From: an uncultured Bacteroidales bacterium
GTDB taxonomy: Bacteria; Bacteroidota; Bacteroidia; Bacteroidales; Paludibacteraceae
NCBI GenBank assembly: GCA_902799875.1
Contig: CADCCH010000019.1
Coordinates: forward strand, 1 to 32,845
Direction: 5' to 3'
Length of the DNA: 32,845 nucleotides
In this document: piece by piece, positions 6,522-13,571 of the stretch
How positions within the stretch are numbered: the first letter of the stretch is position 1
Layout of the letters: every line of letters begins with the position of its first letter
Notes under the pieces: model-generated
The model's database searches: none
What the model saw: only the letters and a program-made list of their open reading frames with translations
What the model was told of the DNA's origin: nothing
Program-made: the position numbers and the translations under genes

Positions 6522-7687
6522 AATTCAGGGTTTTGAATGTCTCTGTCTTTATATACTTGGAAATACAATTCCGTTTTTTGATCTTGTTCCGGGTCGGTGA
6601 AGATCGTACCGACGGTCTGTTTGGTCTCCACCATATCGCCTTGTTTGACGTTCAGTTGGCTGAGGTTGGAGTACACTGTGCGGTAGTTACCGTGTTGCAC
6701 GATCACGGCATACGTCCCGCCGACCATGAAGCAACTGGTCACCTCGCCCTTGTACACTGCTCTCGCTTTTGCACCGGCTACGGTCTGCAGGTAGATACCT
6801 TTGTTATCCATGATCACCTGTGCGTACACGGGGTGTTGTTGTTTACCGAAATGCCCGGATATCATTCCTTTCTCCACCGGCCAGGGCAACCGTCCTTTGT
6901 TGGCCTCAAAACCACCGGCAATCAGTTGTTGCTCCTTCGTCAGCGTGGTCTTGGACGCTTTCTCCGCCTGCTTGCGGATCATCTCATCGATCTTGCGATT
7001 CAGCTCATTCACTTTCTTCTGTTTCTGGTTGATCTGCTTGGTCAGATTTTTCTCCTTGCTCTTGAGCTGATTGAGCATGTTCTGCTGCTTGCGTTCGTCG
7101 CGTTTGAGGTTCTCCTGCTCACGCTTACGCGAACTAAGCGCAGTCTGTTTGTCGTTCTTGTTAGCCTGCAGCAGGTCGTTCTGGATATCGATCTCCGCCT
7201 GTGTGTTCTCGATGCGCTTTACCTGCTGTTGACGGTAATGGGCAAACTCCTGCAAGTACCTCGCACGACGGGCTAACTGCTGAAAACTGTCGCTACTCAA
7301 CAAAAACAACAACGGCGACTGCTGAACCCGTGCAAAATGACTCTGCCTAACCATCGTCGCATAATCGTTCTTGTAACCCTCCAATATCTTCTGCAGCGAG
7401 TCGCGGGTCATACTGAGCTCGTTCATCTGCTCGTTGAGTGCCACGATCTCATTGTCCAGTGTGCGAATCAGTTGTTTCTGGTTTTGGATGTTCTTTCCCA
7501 ATAACTGCAACTTGTTCAGCGTCGCTTTCTCGTCCTTCTTTGTCTGGTTGAGCATCTTGTTCGTTTGCTCAATCTCCTGCTGCAGTTTCTTCTGCTTGTT
7601 CTGCAGGTCCTTGACGCTCTCGCCGTAAGCCGGCAACAACGCGAGTGCCGCAACGATTAATATGAGTATGTTTCGTTTTATAGCCAT
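6506..7687 (-). CDS. EnvC-like coiled-coil protein with degenerate LytM (M23) domain
   Basis: A 393-residue exported protein (signal MAIKRNILILIVAALALLPA). Residues about 22-245 are a long coiled coil rich in Lys, Gln, Glu and Asn. The C-terminal LytM domain begins at GRLPWPVEKGMISGHFG and runs to the end. Active M23 peptidases keep HxxxD and HxH zinc ligands. Here the GIDI-type Asp position reads MDNKGIYLQT, and the HxH position reads YSNL after VQHGNYRTV, so the metal site looks lost. That is the EnvC arrangement, in which an inactive LytM domain switches on cell-wall amidases at the division septum. The upstream DUF4292, TPR and dut genes form a block I believe is common in Bacteroidales. 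A cell-separation role is inference. Confidence 0.85.
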   Translation of the reverse strand: MAIKRNILILIVAALALLPAYGESVKDLQNKQKKLQQEIEQTNKMLNQTKKDEKATLNKLQLLGKNIQNQKQLIRTLDNEIVALNEQMNELSMTRDSLQKILEGYKNDYATMVRQSHFARVQQSPLLFLLSSDSFQQLARRARYLQEFAHYRQQQVKRIENTQAEIDIQNDLLQANKNDKQTALSSRKREQENLKRDERKQQNMLNQLKSKEKNLTKQINQKQKKVNELNRKIDEMIRKQAEKASKTTLTKEQQLIAGGFEANKGRLPWPVEKGMISGHFGKQQHPVYAQVIMDNKGIYLQTVAGAKARAVYKGEVTSCFMVGGTYAVIVQHGNYRTVYSNLSQLNVKQGDMVETKQTVGTIFTDPEQDQKTELYFQVYKDRDIQNPELWIAR

Positions 7688-8229
7688 TGAGATATATCTA
7701 CTTCTGTATATTTCTTAAGCGGTTGATTAACCACGCGCACCGGCCCATCCAACTGCCGTTTGCCGTAATCAATCACCAGTTCAATCGTTTGTTCACCAAA
7801 CGCATATTGCAGTCTCGCTTTCTCGTTGCCGGTCGGCAGTTCCGCACTGCACAACTGCTGCAACACATCCCAGTTCAAGTCCGGCGTCAACTTGCGGTTG
7901 AGGTCCGCGTACGTTGCCTTGGCGTACCGACCGTGGATCTTATCGATGGCGGTCAACTCCAGTGGGGTCGCTTCCAGACGGATCATCTCCATGCCCAACA
8001 TAGGCATCACACTGATCACCAGCATCGAGTCCCGCACGGCTTGCATCATTATCGCCGCACTCATCTTGTCCTCGTCCGTGATCACCGTCGCCTGTCCCTG
8101 CGTCAGACACGTATGCCACGTCGGAATACTGACTGCTGAAGGCTGATTACTGACAGCTTTCTTCTTCGTTCCGCACCCCACAAGCACCAGTGCCAGCAAG
8201 ATCAATACTATGTTACTTAATCGCTTCAA
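7678..8229 (-). CDS. DUF4292 lipoprotein
   Basis: A 183-residue lipoprotein with lipobox LVLVGC (Cys about 19). The sequence matches the Bacteroidetes DUF4292 pattern: a short region after the lipobox, ISVMPMLGMEMIRLEATPLE, AIDKIHGRYAKATYADL, and a C-terminal YTEVDISQWL. DUF4292 resembles LolA/LolB-type half barrels that bind acyl chains, but no function is established. A degenerate heptamer array gives the VSNQPSAVS insertion right after the lipobox linker. It overlaps the TPR gene by 17 nt and the EnvC-like gene by 10 nt, so the three are probably translated together. It is shorter than the roughly 250 residues I expect for the family. Confidence 0.75.
   Translation of the reverse strand: MKRLSNIVLILLALVLVGCGTKKKAVSNQPSAVSIPTWHTCLTQGQATVITDEDKMSAAIMMQAVRDSMLVISVMPMLGMEMIRLEATPLELTAIDKIHGRYAKATYADLNRKLTPDLNWDVLQQLCSAELPTGNEKARLQYAFGEQTIELVIDYGKRQLDGPVRVVNQPLKKYTEVDISQWL
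8127..8154. repeat. NNNCTGA heptamer array (4 units) inside DUF4292 gene
   Basis: Plus-strand units ATACTGA, CTGCTGA, AGGCTGA, TTACTGA. The coding strand reads VSNQPSAVS in the linker between the lipid anchor and the folded part. Confidence 0.85.
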
Positions 8230-9064
8230 GATGTTTCTCTATTTCTTCTTTGTTTCCCGTCTTTTGGGCGTTCCACAGTGCTTTGTTCAAATAAAATTTC
8301 GCCAACTCATCTTGTCCTTTGAGGTGCAAGATCCAACCGTACGTATCCAGATACACCGCGTTATCCGGTTGTTCACGAATAGTGATGGCACTCATTTGTT
8401 CGGCTTTGGTCAAATCCCCTCCGTGTGTCGCCAGATGATAGGCGTAGTTATTGAGCACCATCAGGTTGTACGGATCCAACTCCAGCACCCGCTCGTACTG
8501 CGCGTACAGCACTTTCTTCTTGGCCTTCGTCCGCTCCAGACACTCCAATCGCAGTAAATGAAACCGCAAATCATCCGGGTCGGTCTTCAGGTAATCCTCC
8601 AAGGCTTTGATGGCTTGCTTCGTCTTGTCCTGCATGGCGTAGATACGATACCGCGTCAGCGCACTCATCGCATCGTAACCGTTCTTCGCATCCATCACAT
8701 CCCGTATCTCAATTGCTTTCTTCCACTGCTCTTCGTGGACATAGATGTTCAGCAACCGATCCAATAGTTCTTCTGACGCTCCTGTTTTGTCCGCTTCGTA
8801 CGCGCTCTCAAAAGAAGCCTTCGCTTCATCCTCGTGCCGCAACGCACTCTGCATCACACCTAAGTAATACAGCGTCTGCGCATCGTCGGGCTTCAACTCA
8901 TTGCAGAACTGCAACAGCGTGTACGCCTCGGGGTACCGATTATTATCGATCGCCTCCCTCGCCGCGTACCAGTAGTACATGAACTGCTGCGAATTCTCTG
9001 CGCAAAGCGAACAGCAAAATACGCAGAGTATAAACCCTATAAGCTTTAACTTATAACCTCTCAC
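8213..9064 (-). CDS. Exported tetratricopeptide-repeat protein
   Basis: A 283-residue protein with a signal peptide (LKLIGFILCVFCCSLCA). TPR helices run through the mature part: YYWYAAREAIDNNRYPEAYTL, the YYLGVMQSAL/DEAKASFESA pair, ALTRYRIYAMQDKTKQAI, a segment with YERVLELDPYNLMVLNNYAY, and a last repeat with YLDTYGWILHLKGQDELAK. These are docking scaffolds; no partner can be named from sequence. It lies 2 nt after dut and overlaps the DUF4292 gene. The order dut / TPR / DUF4292 / M23 suggests a shared envelope job with the EnvC-like protein and that TPR and DUF4292 act in the same process. Confidence 0.85.
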   Translation of the reverse strand: MRGYKLKLIGFILCVFCCSLCAENSQQFMYYWYAAREAIDNNRYPEAYTLLQFCNELKPDDAQTLYYLGVMQSALRHEDEAKASFESAYEADKTGASEELLDRLLNIYVHEEQWKKAIEIRDVMDAKNGYDAMSALTRYRIYAMQDKTKQAIKALEDYLKTDPDDLRFHLLRLECLERTKAKKKVLYAQYERVLELDPYNLMVLNNYAYHLATHGGDLTKAEQMSAITIREQPDNAVYLDTYGWILHLKGQDELAKFYLNKALWNAQKTGNKEEIEKHLEAIK

Positions 9065-9066
9065 CT

Positions 9067-9501
9067 TTATTTCCGACCACTATGGCCGAATCCTCCTTCG
9101 CCTCGTTCCGTTTCGCTCAGTTCCGTTACTTCGACGATCTCCGGCGTCTCGTGCCGCGCAATCACCATCTGGCATATCCGCTCTCCCGGCTCGATCGTCT
9201 GCGGCTCTCCACTCAGGTTGATCAGGATCACCCCTACCTCACCGCGGTAATCGGCATCGATCGTACCCGGGGTGTTCAGTACGGTCAGACCACGCTTGAG
9301 TGCCAAACCGCTCCGCGGTCTGATCTGTGCTTCGTAACCGGCAGGTAACTCAATAAACAACCCTGTCGGAATCAACCTCCGCTCCATAGGCTGCAACGTC
9401 ACCGCCTCCGATATATTACACCGTATATCCATCCCTGCCGCCTGTGCACTCTCGTACTTTGGCAACGGATTGGTGCTCTTATTAATAATTTTTAATACCA
9501 T
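9067..9501 (-). CDS. dut: dUTP pyrophosphatase (dUTPase)
   Basis: A 144-residue trimeric dUTPase, the normal length. It splits dUTP to dUMP and pyrophosphate, which keeps uracil out of DNA and supplies dUMP for thymidylate. All five motifs are visible: AAGMDIRC (1), PRSGLALK (2), [15 protein letters not shown] with the catalytic Asp (3), [10 protein letters not shown] (4) and [11 protein letters not shown] (5). The Phe of motif 5 stacks on the base. It is separated from the upstream lipid kinase by only 34 nt, most of which is an 8-bp tandem repeat running almost up to its ATG. Confidence 0.96.
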   Translation of the reverse strand: MVLKIINKSTNPLPKYESAQAAGMDIRCNISEAVTLQPMERRLIPTGLFIELPAGYEAQIRPRSGLALKRGLTVLNTPGTIDADYRGEVGVILINLSGEPQTIEPGERICQMVIARHETPEIVEVTELSETERGEGGFGHSGRK

Positions 9502-9504
9502 TGT

Positions 9505-9530
9505 CGTTATACCGTTATACCGTTATACCG
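9505..9530. repeat. CGTTATAC octamer array at the kinase/dut junction
   Basis: Three perfect CGTTATAC units plus CG. They fill most of the 34-nt gap between the stop codon of the lipid kinase gene and the ATG of dut. On the coding strand the units read GGTATAAC-type octamers, so several in-frame TAA triplets precede the dut start. Confidence 0.9.
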
Positions 9531-9535
9531 AAATT

Positions 9536-10453
9536 TTAAAATCGTTTTTCGACAAGGACCTTGAGCCCGTCGGGAACGATTTTGATGTGTATATCCTTCT
9601 CCATCTCCACCGGATCCCCGTCGATATGGAAAGGCGCCGCCTCTTCGCGCTCCAGCGTCACTTCTTTCGCACGAATCGTATCCATGAAATGACTGTCATC
9701 GATGCTACCGGCAAACAGACGCAACGCCAGACTCGCGCTTCCCAACAACGCGTGACTCGACATCAGCATAATATCCATCTTACCGTCCTGCACACTCGCC
9801 TTCGGTGCAATCATCGCCTCGTAACCCCACTGGTTTGCATTCGCAAACGTGATCAGGAACGCCTTGTGCGTTACATCCAAACCGTCACCTACGATATGGT
9901 ACGTCTGCGGGTGATAGGAGAACACGTCCTTGATGATATTCTGGAAATACGTCGCAAAACCGCGCTTGTTGCTTCCTGCAAAATGATCCGCTATCAGCGC
10001 ATCAAAACCCGTGCCACAAGTGCTGACGAACAACTTGCCATTCGCCAAACCGTAATCGACGCTGATCGGCTCACTGTGGTTAATCATCTCCAGCGCCTTC
10101 TGCGGACGAATAGGGATGTTCAGATGCCGTGCAAAACCGTTCCCGCTTCCCATCGGAATAATACCCAATGCGGTCTGACGGCTGATGGCTGATGGCTGAT
10201 AACTCTTCGCCAATCCCCTCGCCACTTCATTCACCGTTCCGTCACCGCCCACAGCGACCACCGCATCAAAACCCATCCGGGCAAACTGATACGCCAATTC
10301 CGTGGCGTGACCCGCACGCTCCGTGAACACGATGTTCGGCAACCACTGCTCCGCATCCAGCGTCTGCATAATCAGTTTCGGCAACTTACGCTTGGCGTTC
10401 TGCGTCTCCTTACTTCCCGATACCGGGTTGATGATAAAAGCTATATTTTTCAT
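9536..10453 (-). CDS. Diacylglycerol/lipid kinase (DAGK catalytic domain, YegS/DgkB type)
   Basis: A 305-residue kinase. The start is the ATG at 10453 (MKNIAFIINPVSGS), since the family begins at this strand; an upstream in-frame ATG lies before the promoter. Motifs: NPVSGS, the nucleotide-binding GGDGTVNEVARGL (about residues 63-75), GIIPMGSGNGFARHLNIP, and a C-terminal beta-sandwich domain ending PDGLKVLVEKRF. It would phosphorylate diacylglycerol or another lipid alcohol at the inner membrane with ATP. A heptamer array inserts the SYQPSAISRQ stretch between the two motif blocks, a loop position. It is first in the long minus-strand run and is preceded by a good promoter, back to back with prfB. 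Confidence 0.92.
   Translation of the reverse strand: MKNIAFIINPVSGSKETQNAKRKLPKLIMQTLDAEQWLPNIVFTERAGHATELAYQFARMGFDAVVAVGGDGTVNEVARGLAKSYQPSAISRQTALGIIPMGSGNGFARHLNIPIRPQKALEMINHSEPISVDYGLANGKLFVSTCGTGFDALIADHFAGSNKRGFATYFQNIIKDVFSYHPQTYHIVGDGLDVTHKAFLITFANANQWGYEAMIAPKASVQDGKMDIMLMSSHALLGSASLALRLFAGSIDDSHFMDTIRAKEVTLEREEAAPFHIDGDPVEMEKDIHIKIVPDGLKVLVEKRF
10174..10201. repeat. NNNCTGA heptamer array (4 units) inside lipid kinase gene
   Basis: Plus-strand units GTCTGAC-phase, read as GGTCTGA, CGGCTGA, TGGCTGA, TGGCTGA from 10172 on. The coding strand gives SYQPSAISRQ between GGDGTVNEVARGL and the GIIPMGSGNG strand of the kinase core, without disturbing either motif. Confidence 0.85.
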
Positions 10454-10484
10454 AAGCACATATTCATGCAATCTAAATCGGGCA

Positions 10485-10515
10485 CAAAGGTACAACTTTT
10501 TTTTTATATGCGCAA
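10485..10515 (-). promoter_or_regulatory. Promoter of the lipid kinase to U32 gene run
   Basis: On the minus strand TTG (10515-10513), 20 nt, then TACCTTTG (10492-10485). The kinase ATG is 32 nt downstream. It is divergent from the prfB promoter about 70 bp away. Confidence 0.75.
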
Positions 10516-10563
10516 GCCCGCGTGCGTTTTTATGGCGGCTGAGGCGCTTTTTTTCTTTTTTTC

Positions 10564-10594
10564 TTGCGTATCTCATTTTTTTTTCGTAATTTTG
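10564..10594 (+). promoter_or_regulatory. Promoter of prfB
   Basis: TTG (10564-10566), exactly 20 nt, then TAATTTTG (10587-10594), a TAnnTTTG -7 box. The prfB ATG is 32 nt downstream. Confidence 0.72.
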
Positions 10595-10626
10595 CAGCCG
10601 ATTTTAATTTGGCTAATTATAGACTT

Positions 10627-11733
10627 ATGATCACGATAGAACAATTAAAGGACGTACAGCAGCGGGCGGATAAGCTGAAGGCTTATTTGCAGATCGACGA
10701 AAAACGTATCCAACTGGAGGAGGAAGAACTGCATACGCAGGCGCCGGGATTCTGGGACGATGCGAAGGCTGCGGAGGCTCAGATGCGCAAGGTGAAGGGT
10801 ATCAAGCGCTGGATCGAGGGATACGAGGGTGTCCGTGCGGCGGTGGAGGAGTTGGCGCTGGCTTTTGACTACTACAAAGAGGAGTTGGTAACCGAAGAAG
10901 AGGTAGATGCCGCTTATGCGAAAGCGCTGGGTGAGGTCGAGGACCTGGAGATGAAGAACATGTTGTCGCATGAGGAAGACCAGATGCCGGCAGTGCTCAA
11001 GATCGTGTCCGGTGCCGGTGGTACCGAGGCGCAGGACTGGGCGGAACAGTTGATGCGTATGTACATGCGGTACTGCGAGAAGCATGATTACAAGGTGACG
11101 ATCGAGAACCTGCAGGAAGGCGACGAAGCCGGTATCAAGACCGTGACTTTCAATATCGAAGGCGACATGGCATACGGATATCTCAAGTCCGAAAACGGTG
11201 TACACCGTTTGGTGCGCGTGAGTCCGTACAACGCACAGGGCAAACGTATGACGAGTTTTGCGTCGGTGTTCGTGGTGCCGTTGATCGACGATACGATTGA
11301 GGTGGAAGTCAACCCGGCAGGTATCAGTTGGGATACCTTCCGTAGCTCCGGTGCCGGTGGTCAGAACGTCAACAAGGTCGAGTCCGGTGTGCGTCTGCAC
11401 TATAAGTTCGTCAACCCGCTTACCAACCAACCGGACGAGATCGTGATCGAGAACACCGAGACGCGTGACCAGCCGAAGAACCGCGAGAATGCGTTGCGGC
11501 ATTTGCGGAGTCAACTCTACGAGTTGGAATTGGAGAAAAGACGTCAGGCGCAAGCGAAAGTGGAGGCCGGTAAGAAAAAGATCGAGTGGGGATCGCAGAT
11601 CCGTTCGTACGTGTTCGACGACCGCCGCGTGAAGGATCACCGCACGAACTACCAGACGAGCAACGTCAATGCGGTCATGGACGGCGATATCGATGCGTTC
11701 ATCAAAGCGTACCTCATGGAGTTTCCGGATTAA
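10627..11733 (+). CDS. prfB: Peptide chain release factor 2
   Basis: A 368-residue release factor that reads UGA and UAA and triggers peptide release. The start is the ATG at 10627 (MITIEQLKD); the longer open frame begins upstream of the promoter's -7 box. Domain 2 carries VRVSPYNAQGKRMTSF, where E. coli has SPF; the Tyr variant is, as I recall, usual in Bacteroidetes. The catalytic GGQ sits in SSGAGGQNVNK, and the C-terminus has WGSQIRSYVFDDRRVKDHRT. No in-frame UGA or frameshift is needed near codon 25: the frame is open through KAYLQIDEKRIQ, so the classical prfB autoregulatory +1 frameshift is absent here. The stop codon shares TAATG with the start of the next gene. Confidence 0.95.
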   Translation: MITIEQLKDVQQRADKLKAYLQIDEKRIQLEEEELHTQAPGFWDDAKAAEAQMRKVKGIKRWIEGYEGVRAAVEELALAFDYYKEELVTEEEVDAAYAKALGEVEDLEMKNMLSHEEDQMPAVLKIVSGAGGTEAQDWAEQLMRMYMRYCEKHDYKVTIENLQEGDEAGIKTVTFNIEGDMAYGYLKSENGVHRLVRVSPYNAQGKRMTSFASVFVVPLIDDTIEVEVNPAGISWDTFRSSGAGGQNVNKVESGVRLHYKFVNPLTNQPDEIVIENTETRDQPKNRENALRHLRSQLYELELEKRRQAQAKVEAGKKKIEWGSQIRSYVFDDRRVKDHRTNYQTSNVNAVMDGDIDAFIKAYLMEFPD

Positions 11734-12089
11734 TGGCAGCAGAAGGTGTTTATAAAGATCGTGGATCGAAGTTCTTGGGATTTGCGGAGCCGATCAAGGA
11801 CGAGGACGAAGCCAAGGCACGCGTAGCGTGGTACAAGAAGAAATACCACGACGCGCGGCATGTGTGCTACGCCTATCGTCTGGGACCGAATTTATGGCGG
11901 ACCAAGGATGACGGTGAGCCGCATGGTACAGCCGGTGCGCCTATCCTTCGTTCGATCGATGCACGCAATCTGGACAATATACTGGTGGTCGTCGTGCGTT
12001 ATTTCGGCGGCACACTGCTCGGCACCGGTGGACTGATGGTCGCCTATCGCGAAGCATCCAAGGCTGCGCTGGACGCTTATAAAGAATGA
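11733..12089 (+). CDS. One-domain YigZ/IMPACT-family protein
   Basis: A 118-residue protein equal to the N-terminal domain of YigZ/IMPACT (UPF0029). Conserved blocks are YKDRGSKFLGFAEPI, HDARHVCYAYRLG, DDGEPHGTAGAPIL and VVVVRYFGGTLLGTGGL. The start is the ATG overlapping the prfB stop; upstream in-frame codons lie inside prfB. E. coli YigZ is about 205 residues with a C-terminal DUF1949 domain, which is missing here. IMPACT proteins touch the translation machinery in eukaryotes; the bacterial role is unclear. Its stop codon lies in the first unit of an 8-bp repeat that leads to the next start. Confidence 0.88.
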   Translation: MAAEGVYKDRGSKFLGFAEPIKDEDEAKARVAWYKKKYHDARHVCYAYRLGPNLWRTKDDGEPHGTAGAPILRSIDARNLDNILVVVVRYFGGTLLGTGGLMVAYREASKAALDAYKE

Positions 12090-12115
12090 AAGAGTGAAAG
12101 AGTGAAAGAATGAAA
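12084..12115. repeat. GARTGAAA octamer array at the yigZ/acyltransferase junction
   Basis: Four tandem 8-nt units (GAATGAAA, GAGTGAAA, GAGTGAAA, GAATGAAA). The first contains the TGA stop of the YigZ-family gene; the last contains the ATG of the acyltransferase. Each unit holds an ATGA or GTGA, that is, a possible stop/start overlap. Confidence 0.9.
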
Positions 12116-13153
12116 GATAAGTTTAAGGACATTCGGGCATATCGGGTAGGAGCGATTCTCCCTGTCTTTGATTTCTTGTTTGTTTTTCCGTACTTATGGT
12201 ATCTTGCCAAACGGACTACCAAGGGCATCAAACTCGACTACCTGGGTGACCGCAAGCTGATCGAGAAAGACATCCAACACGGTGCCTTCTTCATGACCAA
12301 CCACCGTGATATTGTGATGGACTCGGCGTGGCTGTCGTTCCTGCTGCGTTGCCGCTATTTCATTCGTCCGTACATCGGCATCGGTAATAATCTGTTTGCA
12401 TACAAATGGATTGAGATCCTCGTTCGTTTCAACCGCTGTTTCGTGGTCAAGCGTGGAGCAGGTGCCCATGCTCAATTGGAGAACTCGAAGCAGTTAAGTA
12501 CCTATATCCGCATGCTGCGTGAGCGCGGTAAATCCATCTGGTTAGCCCAGCGCGAAGGCCGTGCGAAGGACAGCAATGACCTGACTCAACCGGCGGTGCT
12601 GCACATGCTGACGATTGATTTTGAACAGCAGAACCGACCCGTGGAGGAGTTTTTTGACTATGTCAAAGAGCTCAATATCTGTCCGGTCAGTATCACGTAC
12701 GAGTTTGACCCGTGCGATTATCTGAAGGCCAAAGAGATGCAACTCAAACGGGACAATCCCAAATGGCGCAAGCGTGCCAAGGACGATGTCGAGTCCATGC
12801 GCACGGGTATCGAGGGCCAGAAAGGACATGTCGTTTATCGTCTCACCCCGAGCATCAACCACGATATAGACCGGATGTTGGAGAAATTCCCCTACTACAA
12901 GGGGCTGCCCGTCAAAGACCAGATTGACCATCTGTGCTTTATCATCGACCAGCATATCTTCCGTGGTTACGAGATCTTCGAGCGTGGCACGGAATTTGAT
13001 GCCTATATCGAGAGTCGGTTGGCGAAGATTGACATCCCGGATAAAGACGAAGAATTCCTACGGGAAAAACTATATGAAATGTATAATAATCCTGTGATTA
13101 ATTACCAAAAAAGTTTAAAGTATGAAAAGAGCAATATTCCCGGGCTCATTTGA
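12110..13153 (+). CDS. PlsC-like glycerolipid acyltransferase
   Basis: A 347-residue member of the 1-acyl-glycerol-3-phosphate acyltransferase superfamily. A hydrophobic segment near residues 15-32 (VFDFLFVFPYLWYL) probably inserts in the inner membrane. The catalytic HX4D motif is NHRDIVMD at about residues 63-70. The glycerophosphate-binding region is represented by QREGRAKDS. It is longer than classical PlsC (about 240), in line with the larger Bacteroidetes type. It would move a fatty acyl group to a lysophospholipid or another lipid alcohol. The ATG lies in an octamer repeat and the 3' end overlaps coaD by 32 nt. Confidence 0.85.
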   Translation: MKDKFKDIRAYRVGAILPVFDFLFVFPYLWYLAKRTTKGIKLDYLGDRKLIEKDIQHGAFFMTNHRDIVMDSAWLSFLLRCRYFIRPYIGIGNNLFAYKWIEILVRFNRCFVVKRGAGAHAQLENSKQLSTYIRMLRERGKSIWLAQREGRAKDSNDLTQPAVLHMLTIDFEQQNRPVEEFFDYVKELNICPVSITYEFDPCDYLKAKEMQLKRDNPKWRKRAKDDVESMRTGIEGQKGHVVYRLTPSINHDIDRMLEKFPYYKGLPVKDQIDHLCFIIDQHIFRGYEIFERGTEFDAYIESRLAKIDIPDKDEEFLREKLYEMYNNPVINYQKSLKYEKSNIPGLI

Positions 13154-13571
13154 CCCGTTTACCGTAGGCCATTACGACATTGTGATGCGTGGCCTGGATT
13201 TATTTGATGAGATCGTGATCGGTATCGGTCGTAACAGTACCAAACGGGAGACGTTCCCGATTCGTGAACGCGAAGAGGCGATTGGTAAGATCTTTGCCAA
13301 CGAGCCGCGTGTGAAAGTAGCTATCTACGACTGTCTGACGGTTGATTTTGCGAAAGAGCAGGACGCACAGTTCATCCTGCGCGGCATGCGTTGTATCGGA
13401 GACTTCGAGTACGAACGCAACATGGCGGAAGCCAACAAGCAGATAAGCGGCATCGAGACCGTGATTCTCTATACCCGTCCCGAGTACGCACATATATCGT
13501 CCACGTTAGTTCGTGATTTGTACGCTTATGGAAAAGACGTTAGTGCATTTGTTCCTAATACTCTGCGTTAG
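13122..13571 (+). CDS. coaD: Phosphopantetheine adenylyltransferase
   Basis: A 149-residue enzyme of coenzyme A synthesis; it joins ATP and 4'-phosphopantetheine to dephospho-CoA. The nucleotidyltransferase T/HxGH signature is complete in FPGSFDPFTVGHYDIV. RGMRCIGDFEYERNMAEAN and YTRPEYAHISSTLVRDLYAYG are also diagnostic. Length is slightly under the usual 155-160. It begins inside the last 32 nt of the acyltransferase gene and its own last 44 nt overlap the S41 protease gene, so the three are likely co-translated. Confidence 0.96.
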   Translation: MKRAIFPGSFDPFTVGHYDIVMRGLDLFDEIVIGIGRNSTKRETFPIREREEAIGKIFANEPRVKVAIYDCLTVDFAKEQDAQFILRGMRCIGDFEYERNMAEANKQISGIETVILYTRPEYAHISSTLVRDLYAYGKDVSAFVPNTLR

